DNA from: BMS3Bbin07 sp036244995 | Lineage (GTDB): Bacteria; Nitrospirota; Thermodesulfovibrionia; Thermodesulfovibrionales; JdFR-85 | NCBI GenBank assembly: GCA_036244995.1 | Contig: BTTF01000118.1 | Coordinates: 1-5,477 of the forward strand | Reading direction: 5' to 3' | DNA length: 5,477 bases | Shown here: positions 1 to 4,066 of the stretch, in pieces | Numbering within the stretch: position 1 is the stretch's first letter | How the letters are laid out: each line of letters opens with the position of its first letter | Program-made: the position numbers and the translations under genes | The notes under the pieces: generated by a model | Databases searched by the model: none | What the model saw: the letters and a program-made list of their open reading frames with translations, nothing else | Told to the model about the DNA's origin: nothing

Positions 1-47
1 CCGGCGGGGTCTATCAGGAACTTTACAGTGCACACAGGCAGGCATGA
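1..47 (+). CDS. C-terminal end of a probable ABC exporter (MsbA-like), partial
   Basis: Reading frame 3 gives GGVYQELYSAHRQA followed by TGA at 45-47; the rest of the gene lies outside the window. The pattern G-V-Y-x-x-L-Y near a C-terminus matches the tail of fused permease-ATPase exporters of the MsbA/lipid A type, where the E. coli protein ends in a similar GVYAQLHKMQ segment. Only 14 residues are visible, so no nucleotide-binding motif can be checked. The gene would run convergently with bioA, the two stops being about 15 bases apart. The other two plus frames are also open here, and frame 1 runs on to a stop at 73-75 inside bioA, so the assignment is tentative. Confidence 0.4.
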   Translation, partial: GGVYQELYSAHRQA

Positions 48-80
48 TAAAAGACCGGCGGCTATCCTTCTGTAGCCGCC
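47..80 (-). terminator. Rho-independent terminator of bioA
   Basis: A perfect 8-bp stem pairs 57-64 (GGCGGCTA) with 73-80 (TAGCCGCC) around an 8-base loop. Read on the minus strand, the GC-rich stem is followed after two bases by a T-rich tail (TCTTTTATC). The last bioA codons and its TAG stop (62-64) lie inside the hairpin. The plus strand has no T-run after the stem, so termination is expected only for minus-strand transcription. The T-tract is short, so strength may be moderate. Confidence 0.6.
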
Positions 81-1423
81 ACTATTGAAGCCCTGATTAT
101 ATCAAGCATCCCTGCAAGGTGCTCCTCACTTATTGAAAGGGGCGGCATAATCACAACCACATCTCCAAGTGGTCTTATCAGAAGCCCCTTCTCCCTTGCC
201 TTGAGGCAGACCTTAAAACCCATTCTGTCTTCAAATGGATATGGCTCTCTATTTTTGCTGTCACGGACGAGCTCCACCCCTGCCATAAGTCCAAGTCCCC
301 TTGCATCACCAACATGCTCAAGCCCTCTGACTGCCTCAAGCCACGGCAACAGTATATTCTCCTTTTTCCTGACCCCCTCAACGGTCTTTTCCTTCTCAAA
401 GAGCCCGATTGAGGCTATGGCTGCTGCACAGGCAAGGGGGTTTCCTGAATAGGAATGGCCGTGAAAGAATGTCTTCAGTTCCCTGTATTCGCCAAGAAAA
501 GCCGAGTAGACCTCTTCTGTGGTTATTGTGGCGGCAAGGGGCAGGTAACCGCCGGTTATGCCCTTAGAAAGGCAGAGGAAATCAGGCACAACATCCTCAT
601 GCTCACAGGCAAACATCCTTCCTGTCCTGCCGAAACCGACTGCAACCTCATCAGCAATAAGCAACGCCCCGTACTTTTCTGTCAGTTCCCTGACCCCCTT
701 CAAATACCCTGGAGGAAAGACTATCATGCCTCCGGCCCCCAGCACCATCGGCTCAATAATGACAGCGGCAATCTCCGGGGCATGCCCTTTCAATATCTCC
801 TCCAGGCTCTCAAGACAGGCAAGTCCACAACCCGGGGATTCAAGCCCAAGCTCACAACGGTAACAATATGGCGAAGGTGCCCTGAAAGTATCGAAAAGCA
901 GGGGCCTGAATGCCTCATGAAATATATCAATACCCCCGGCACTCACTGCCCCAAGGGTATCTCCGTGATAGGCATTATTCAGACAGAGAAACTTTTCCCT
1001 TCCCTTCTCCCCCCTGTGAATCCAGTACTGATAGGCCATCTTCAGCGCCACCTCAACAGAGGTGGAACCATTGTCGGAGTAAAAAACCCTTGAAAGACCA
1101 GCAGGCACAATATTTACAAGCTTCTCCGCCAATTCAATGGATGATTCACTGCCAAGCCCAAGGAGGGTTGAATGTGAAATCCTTTCAAGCTGATTTCTGA
1201 TGGCATCGTCTATCTCCTTCTTTCTGTGTCCATGAACATTCACCCAAAGAGAGGATACCCCGTCAAGATACCACCTTCCGTAAATATCCCTTAAAAAAGA
1301 CCCTCTGCCTTCTGAAATAATAACGGGCACCGCCTCTTCCCACTCCTTCATCTGTGTAAAGGGATGCCATATGTATCTTCTGTCAAGCTCTTCAAGTCTC
1401 CTGTTCTTATCAACGATATCCAT
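62..1423 (-). CDS. bioA: Adenosylmethionine-8-amino-7-oxononanoate aminotransferase (BioA)
   Basis: This cytoplasmic PLP enzyme of biotin synthesis transfers the amino group of S-adenosylmethionine to 8-amino-7-oxononanoate, giving 7,8-diaminononanoate. The 453-residue length is typical of the class III aminotransferase family. Visible landmarks are the BioA N-terminal signature WHPFTQM (19-25), the PLP-phosphate region SDNGSTSVE (116-124), AYHGDT (151-156), the PLP-ring aspartate in ADEVAVGFGRTG (D258), the Schiff-base lysine K287 in LSKGITGG, and HGHSYSGNPL (321-330). Four cysteines (187, 190, 199, 203) cluster in the middle. The ATG at 1421-1423 is preceded by a strong Shine-Dalgarno, GAGGTGAT, eight bases upstream. 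No other biotin gene is in the window, and the gene has its own promoter and terminator, so it is probably monocistronic. Function is assigned with high confidence by motifs. Confidence 0.95.
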   Translation of the reverse strand: MDIVDKNRRLEELDRRYIWHPFTQMKEWEEAVPVIISEGRGSFLRDIYGRWYLDGVSSLWVNVHGHRKKEIDDAIRNQLERISHSTLLGLGSESSIELAEKLVNIVPAGLSRVFYSDNGSTSVEVALKMAYQYWIHRGEKGREKFLCLNNAYHGDTLGAVSAGGIDIFHEAFRPLLFDTFRAPSPYCYRCELGLESPGCGLACLESLEEILKGHAPEIAAVIIEPMVLGAGGMIVFPPGYLKGVRELTEKYGALLIADEVAVGFGRTGRMFACEHEDVVPDFLCLSKGITGGYLPLAATITTEEVYSAFLGEYRELKTFFHGHSYSGNPLACAAAIASIGLFEKEKTVEGVRKKENILLPWLEAVRGLEHVGDARGLGLMAGVELVRDSKNREPYPFEDRMGFKVCLKAREKGLLIRPLGDVVVIMPPLSISEEHLAGMLDIIRASIVAATEG

Positions 1424-1431
1424 AAGTTTTC

Positions 1432-1458
1432 ATCACCTCGTCAGTTTTACGAGGTGAT
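1432..1458 (-). promoter_or_regulatory. Perfect inverted repeat over the bioA start region, likely operator
   Basis: ATCACCTCGT at 1432-1441 and ACGAGGTGAT at 1449-1458 form a perfect 10-bp inverted repeat with a 7-base spacer. On the minus strand it begins directly after the -10 hexamer and ends in the bioA Shine-Dalgarno. With a start point near 1452, the repeat spans about -6 to +20, a classic position for a repressor site. The same arms could form an RNA hairpin hiding the Shine-Dalgarno, but the upstream arm would be only partly transcribed. It does not resemble the E. coli BirA operator (TTGTAAACC arms), so the binding protein is unknown. Confidence 0.55.
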
Positions 1459-1467
1459 ATTATATCA
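1459..1467 (-). promoter_or_regulatory. Extended -10 promoter of bioA
   Basis: Read on the minus strand, this is TGATATAAT: a consensus TATAAT hexamer (1464 down to 1459) with the TGn extension. The best -35 at 17-base spacing, TTCAGT, is poor, as is common for extended -10 promoters. The hexamer is the core of a 13-base palindrome, TGATATTATATCA (1455-1467). Transcription would start near 1452, leaving a leader of about 28 bases before the bioA ATG. Confidence 0.55.
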
Positions 1468-1493
1468 TATAAAAACACTGAACTGAATTCAGC

Positions 1494-1520
1494 CGCAGAT
1501 TACGCAGATGACTCAGATAA
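1494..1520 (+). repeat. Three degenerate copies of a 9-bp CGCAGATNA repeat
   Basis: Three adjacent 9-base units start at 1494 (CGCAGATTA), 1503 (CGCAGATGA) and 1512 (CTCAGATAA). The array is non-coding. No inverted partner is visible downstream, unlike the ACGAAT element at 1771-1858. Units of this style recur between genes in some environmental bacterial genomes, but that comparison is from memory and unverified. Confidence 0.6.
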
Positions 1521-1521
1521 T

Positions 1522-1551
1522 TTGACAATCATAAATACTTTATGATATCTT
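1522..1551 (+). promoter_or_regulatory. Sigma-70 promoter candidate with palindrome in the spacer
   Basis: TTGACA at 1522-1527 matches the -35 consensus exactly. TATCTT at 1546-1551 matches four of six -10 positions at 18-base spacing and is preceded by TGA, an extended -10 feature. The spacer plus one base is a perfect palindrome, ATCATAAATACTTTATGAT (1528-1546, 8-bp arms, 3-base centre), a plausible operator. Start of transcription is expected near 1558. The target may be a short RNA ending at 1654 or the nik operon some 330 bases downstream. Confidence 0.45.
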
Positions 1552-1557
1552 TTATCA

Positions 1558-1654
1558 AGTATCTCAAAGGAACAGCTTTTACTTTTCTCCTAAAATAAGC
1601 CATGAAGGCTTGAACAGACCACGAAGGTTTTTATATTACTTTTGTGGTTTTTTT
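1558..1654 (+). ncRNA. Candidate small RNA or attenuated leader
   Basis: A promoter candidate just upstream and a terminator-like hairpin at 1618-1654 delimit a predicted transcript of about 97 bases with no credible open frame. It would contain a 5-bp hairpin AAGCC-ATGAA-GGCTT (1597-1611) before the terminator. The alternative is the first part of the nik leader, with premature termination as control. No known RNA family is recognised. This is an inference from flanking signals, without expression evidence. Confidence 0.3.
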
Positions 1655-1724
1655 ATTTCTGACAGAAAAAGCACCATAATCTGTACATTAAGCAAAGGCC
1701 ATGAAGGCTCATCACCATGAAGGT
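1600..1724 (+). repeat. Four copies of CCAYGAAGGY, each a mini-hairpin
   Basis: Copies start at 1600, 1619, 1699 and 1715. Each has CC and GG closing an AYGAA loop. The flanking bases extend the pairing differently: AAGCC/GGCTT at 1597-1611, GACC/GGTT at 1617-1629, GCC/GGC at 1698-1708, and TCACC/GGTGA at 1712-1726. The second copy forms the left arm of terminator hairpin 1; the third and fourth lie inside hairpin 2. No function is known to me. Confidence 0.55.
1618..1654 (+). terminator. Rho-independent terminator-like hairpin 1
   Basis: ACCACGAAGG (1618-1627) pairs with CTTTTGTGGT (1639-1648) as ten continuous RNA pairs, two of them G-U, around an 11-base loop. The T-run at 1648-1654 (seven T) follows at once. 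Orientation is plus only. No protein gene lies upstream on this strand for more than 1.5 kb, so the hairpin terminates either a small RNA or a leader. Confidence 0.55.
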
Positions 1725-1744
1725 GAGCTCTCACGGCCTTTTTT
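1694..1744 (+). terminator. Rho-independent terminator-like hairpin 2
   Basis: AAAGGCC (1694-1700) pairs with GGCCTTT (1735-1741). After one A-C mismatch the stem continues with TGA/TCA (1702-1704 with 1731-1733), and an inner 5-bp stem TCACC/GGTGA closes an ATGAA loop at 1712-1726. The run of six T at 1739-1744 completes a plus-strand terminator. It lies about 145 bases before the nikK start and would attenuate any transcript entering the operon from the 1522-1551 promoter. Confidence 0.6.
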
Positions 1745-1770
1745 GATGTACTAAAAAATCATAACAGGTT

Positions 1771-1858
1771 CAGCTACGAATGAACACGAATATTCACGAA
1801 TTGGAATAATTTAAAAACAGTCTTTCTATTGGTGCAAATTCGTGTAAATTCGTAGCTG
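1771..1858. repeat. Imperfect long inverted repeat made of ACGAAT decamers
   Basis: The left arm (from 1771, starting CAGCTACGAAT) and the right arm (ending at 1858 with CGTAGCTG) are complementary at 20 of 24 positions, separated by about 40 bases. The left arm continues as three 10-base units each containing ACGAAT (at 1776, 1786 and 1796). In RNA the arms would make a long stem ending about 17 bases before the nikK Shine-Dalgarno. No T-run follows, so it is not a terminator. It is more like a palindromic intergenic repeat. Confidence 0.55.
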
Positions 1859-1888
1859 GAAAAAATCTTCTGCCTGGAGGAATCGCTT

Positions 1889-2662
1889 ATGAAGCGAGCA
1901 TTCTTTAAGACATTGTTGATTACACTACTAATGTTAACCCCGGTATCAGTGGCATGGGCACATTTCGGTGTTATCATCCCATCTGACGACATAGTCTCAA
2001 AGAAGGACAAAAAGACAATTAACCTACAGATAGAGTTCATGCACCCATTTGAAGGACAGTATATGGAGATGGCGAGACCAAAGGCATTCGATGTTATGGT
2101 AAATGGGGAAAAACATAACCTCCTCTCCACACTCAAAAGGAAGAAAGTTAAGGGATTTTCTACATGGGTGGCTGCTTACAGGATCAAGAGGCCGGGAGAT
2201 TATGTGTTTTATGTTGATCCCGCCCCTTACTGGGAACCTGCAGAAGAGACTTTCATAATTCATTACAGCAAGGTTATAGTGGATGCGCTTGAGTTGGAAA
2301 CAGGATGGGATGCCGAGGTTGGGCTCAAGACAGAGATAGTACCTCTAACAAGGCCATACGGCCTCTGGGCCGGTAATGTATTCCAGGGGATTGTAAAGGT
2401 CAACGGCAAATCCGTGCCATACGCAAAGGTAGAGGTTGAGTACTATAATGAGGGCGGAAAGATAAAGCCGCCTGCTGAGCCCTATATAACCCAGGTAGTA
2501 AAGGCTGATAAAAACGGTGTCTTTACTTATGCAATGCCTATAGCCGGATGGTGGGGTTTTGCCGCCCTTAATACCGCTGACTTCACGTTAAAGCACAAAG
2601 GGAAGGAATATCCTGTAGAGATTGGCGCCGTCATATGGGTAAGAACAAGGGAGATGAAATAA
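1889..2662 (+). CDS. nikK: NikK, secreted DUF4198 component of the nickel/cobalt transporter
   Basis: This 257-residue exported protein belongs to the DUF4198 family (COG5266), found next to ECF-type nickel/cobalt transporters and called NikK in Nik(KML)QO systems. It probably binds or delivers metal in the periplasm; biochemical proof is thin. A signal peptide is clear: MKR, a hydrophobic stretch (about 8-22) and an AWA cleavage site after A24. The mature protein would begin with H25 (HFGVIIP). Family-like segments include EFMHPFEG (49-56, H52), RPYGLWAGNVFQG (155-167), VEVEYYN (181-187) and a late GWWGFAAL (220-227). The repeated beta-rich pattern suggests two beta-sandwich domains. GGAGG at 1876-1880 lies eight bases before the ATG. 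It leads the operon, and nikM starts one base after its stop. Nickel rather than cobalt is inferred from the system type. Confidence 0.85.
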   Translation: MKRAFFKTLLITLLMLTPVSVAWAHFGVIIPSDDIVSKKDKKTINLQIEFMHPFEGQYMEMARPKAFDVMVNGEKHNLLSTLKRKKVKGFSTWVAAYRIKRPGDYVFYVDPAPYWEPAEETFIIHYSKVIVDALELETGWDAEVGLKTEIVPLTRPYGLWAGNVFQGIVKVNGKSVPYAKVEVEYYNEGGKIKPPAEPYITQVVKADKNGVFTYAMPIAGWWGFAALNTADFTLKHKGKEYPVEIGAVIWVRTREMK

Positions 2663-2663
2663 G

Positions 2664-3269
2664 ATGCATATATCAGAGGGAGTCCTGTCGGCACCTGTCC
2701 TTGTGACAGGTGCCCTGCTTGCCGCAGGTGGCGTAGCCCTGGGGCTGAAGAAGATGGACTATGAAAAGATACCGGAGGTGGCAGTCCTTTCCTCTGCATT
2801 CTTTGTTGCCTCATTAATACATGTGCCTATAGGACCGTCAAGTGTCCATCTGGTCCTGAACGGGCTTTTGGGAGTATTGCTTGGATGGATGGTGTTCCCT
2901 TCCATTGTTGTGGCGCTTACACTGCAGGCAGTCCTGTTTCAGTTTGGAGGACTCACATCACTCGGTGTCAATACAGTCACTATGGCGACCCCGGGGGTCA
3001 TAGCCTACTATCTCTTTAACCGGCCAATACGGAAAGGTAATAAGATTGTAAGTGCCGTTTCAGGCTTTGCTGCCGGTGTCACCGGTGTTGGTATTGGAGC
3101 CCTTCTTGTTGCCGTAGCCCTCATAAGCACAGGAAAGAGTTTCCTTGGCGTGGCAAAACTCATACTATTTGCGCATATACCGGTAATGTTAATTGAGGGT
3201 ATTATCACGGCCTTTTGTGTTATATTCCTGAAAAAAGTAAAACCGGAAGTACTGGAGGCGGGCAAGTGA
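2664..3269 (+). CDS. nikM: NikM/CbiM, metal-binding membrane S component of ECF transporter
   Basis: This 201-residue integral membrane protein is the substrate-capture subunit of a nickel/cobalt ECF transporter (COG0310). It starts MHISEG, and in solved NikM/CbiM structures the N-terminal amino group and H2 bind the metal together with a second conserved histidine, here probably H62 in IGPSSVHLVLNG (56-67). Other family blocks are GGLTSLGVNTVTMATPG (95-111) and AHIPVMLIEGI (170-180). About six to seven membrane segments are visible. There is no removable signal peptide, so the free M1-H2 end should stay intact and face out. It starts one base after the nikK stop, with GGGAGA at 2649-2654 as ribosome site. 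The family cannot be split into nickel or cobalt by these motifs alone, so cbiM is the alternative name. Confidence 0.92.
   Translation: MHISEGVLSAPVLVTGALLAAGGVALGLKKMDYEKIPEVAVLSSAFFVASLIHVPIGPSSVHLVLNGLLGVLLGWMVFPSIVVALTLQAVLFQFGGLTSLGVNTVTMATPGVIAYYLFNRPIRKGNKIVSAVSGFAAGVTGVGIGALLVAVALISTGKSFLGVAKLILFAHIPVMLIEGIITAFCVIFLKKVKPEVLEAGK
3254..3258 (+). promoter_or_regulatory. Shine-Dalgarno that fixes the nikL start at GTG 3266
   Basis: GGAGG lies seven bases before the GTG at 3266-3268, and that GTG overlaps the nikM TGA stop as GTGA. This is the usual overlap of coupled genes. An in-frame ATG at 3215 would overlap nikM by 55 bases and add a charged tail unlike a signal peptide. An in-frame ATG at 3305 lacks a good ribosome site. 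Confidence 0.75.
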
Positions 3270-3940
3270 AAGGATTCAGGACTCATGTTTCAGGATTATG
3301 GATTATGGATCATGGATTATGGACTATATCCGGTGTTGTAATATTATTGTTCCTGATCCTTACTTCTTCGACTGTTTTTGCCCATAAAGTAAGTATCTAT
3401 GCCTATGCAGAGGACGGCATGGTCTTTGCGGAGGGTTATTTTTCTGACGGCACAAGGACCAGGAACTCACTGATTGAGGTTTTTGATGCAAAAACAGGGA
3501 AAAAGCTCCTTGAAGGTAAAACCGATAATGGGGGGAAATTCTCCTTTAAGATTCCGAAGGCAACTTCCCTTAAGCTCGTACTCCATGCAAGCATGGGCCA
3601 CCGGAATGATTATACCCTTAGTGCAAAAGAGGTGACGGAGGCAATGGGGATACAGGAGTCAGGAGTCGGGAGTCAGGAGCCGGGGGTTAAAGAGCAGAAG
3701 ACAGAAAACAAACAGCAGTCTACCGTACCGCTGACTGTTACTTCAGAATTGTCCTCTGCTGAGATAGAGGCGGTAGTGAACAAGGCCATGGACAGAAAGC
3801 TCCAGCCTGTAATCACGATACTCCTCAAGCTGAAGGAGAACAGTGAAAAACCAGGGCTTACCGAGATATTGGGTGGTATAGGTTACATTATAGGGCTTAT
3901 GGGAATAATAATGTATTTTAAGAGCAGGAGAAGGGGGTAG
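3266..3940 (+). CDS. nikL: NikL, membrane-anchored periplasmic component of the nickel transporter
   Basis: This 224-residue protein follows nikM in Nik(KML)QO transporters and has the same membrane plan as CbiN/NikN: one N-terminal and one C-terminal hydrophobic segment around an extracytoplasmic domain. Visible parts are a signal or anchor (hydrophobic about 20-37, VFA then H40), a beta-rich domain (40-about 120) with DAKTGKKLLEGKTDNGGKFSF typical of carboxypeptidase-regulatory-like folds, and a polar linker (about 127-150). A short helix SSAEIEAVVNKAMD precedes the C-terminal segment LGGIGYIIGLMGIIMYF (about 202-218), which is followed by KSRRRG. Start is the GTG at 3266, coupled to nikM by a GTGA overlap. 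The first 21 codons and the linker are encoded by heptanucleotide repeats, which is unusual. If the signal is cleaved, the mature end would be a histidine. Confident as NikL by position and topology; its exact role is unproven. Confidence 0.82.
   Translation: MKGFRTHVSGLWIMDHGLWTISGVVILLFLILTSSTVFAHKVSIYAYAEDGMVFAEGYFSDGTRTRNSLIEVFDAKTGKKLLEGKTDNGGKFSFKIPKATSLKLVLHASMGHRNDYTLSAKEVTEAMGIQESGVGSQEPGVKEQKTENKQQSTVPLTVTSELSSAEIEAVVNKAMDRKLQPVITILLKLKENSEKPGLTEILGGIGYIIGLMGIIMYFKSRRRG
3272..3327 (+). repeat. Eight in-phase heptamers (GGATTAT type) inside nikL
   Basis: Eight consecutive 7-base units start at 3272, 3279, 3286, 3293, 3300, 3307, 3314 and 3321. The last five are GGATTAT or one-base variants (GGATCAT, GGACTAT); the first three are the diverged GGATTCA, GGACTCA and TGTTTCA. 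They encode residues 3-21 of NikL, the N-terminal part of its signal segment. Because seven is not a multiple of three, gain or loss of one unit would shift the frame. Confidence 0.9.
3653..3687 (+). repeat. Five heptamers (CAGGAGT type) in the nikL linker
   Basis: Units start at 3653, 3660, 3667, 3674 and 3681. The first two are CAGGAGT and the rest are variants (CGGGAGT, CAGGAGC, CGGGGGT). They encode residues 130-141 (QESGVGSQEPGV), a low-complexity stretch between the periplasmic domain and the C-terminal anchor. The heptamer differs from the one at the gene start. Confidence 0.88.
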
Positions 3941-4066
3941 GGATTGGAGTGATGGAGTTGTGGAGTGATGGAGAAGAGAGAATTGTCTTTTAACTCGCAA
4001 CAGTTCTTCTTTCTTAACTCGCAACTCGCAACTTTTTTTTCTTAACCCGCAACTTACTTTATAAAA
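3941..4066 (+). repeat. Repeat-filled gap between nikL and nikQ
   Basis: TGGAGTGATGGAG occurs at 3945-3957 and again at 3961-3973. TTAACYCGCAAC occurs at 3990-4001, 4014-4025 and 4042-4053, and the middle copy runs on as ACTCGCA units with a 7-base period (to 4032). A run of eight T at 4033-4040 has no hairpin before it. The other gene junctions of the operon have gaps of 1 and 6 bases or a 4-base overlap, so this 126-base gap looks inserted. Confidence 0.75.

Larger units (their letters stand above)
1424..1888. other. Gene-free divergent spacer between bioA and the nik operon
   Basis: No open frame here looks like a protein on either strand: stops are frequent, and the few frames that reach into the spacer are antisense to nikK. 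It contains the bioA promoter and operator on the minus strand (1432-1467), a 9-bp repeat (1494-1520), a plus-strand promoter candidate (1522-1551), two plus-strand terminator-like hairpins (1618-1654 and 1694-1744), four CCAYGAAGG copies (1600-1724), and a long imperfect inverted repeat (1771-1858). No cobalamin-riboswitch B12 box is visible. No convincing promoter was seen close to nikK, so the operon is either transcribed from the site near 1550 through both terminators or from a weak site I cannot recognise. Confidence 0.7.

Noticed and set aside
1..45. Minus-strand frame after bioA starting MPACVHCK
   Set aside because: It starts beyond the bioA terminator with no ribosome site and only about 14 residues are visible; the exporter tail in plus frame 3 fits better.
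201..1200. Several long plus-strand open frames opposite bioA (201-452, 455-1093, 558-863, 910-1200)
   Set aside because: They are antisense to a clearly recognised bioA, have low-complexity S/P/H-rich composition and no ribosome sites or family motifs.
1528..1546. NikR operator
   Set aside because: The half-site order is reversed (ATCATA then TATGAT) with short spacing, unlike GTATGA-N16-TCATAC.
1558..1888. Cobalamin or NiCo riboswitch upstream of the nik operon
   Set aside because: No B12 box and none of the conserved NiCo riboswitch junction sequences I know are visible.
3215..3265. Upstream ATG at 3215 as nikL start
   Set aside because: It would overlap nikM by 55 bases and put 17 polar residues before the signal region; GTG 3266 has a strong ribosome site and the usual stop-start overlap.
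3272..3327. Heptamer arrays as a CRISPR
   Set aside because: Units are directly adjacent with no spacers and are far too short.
4033..4040. Run of eight T before nikQ as a terminator
   Set aside because: The preceding ACTCGCA repeats cannot fold on themselves, so there is no stem.
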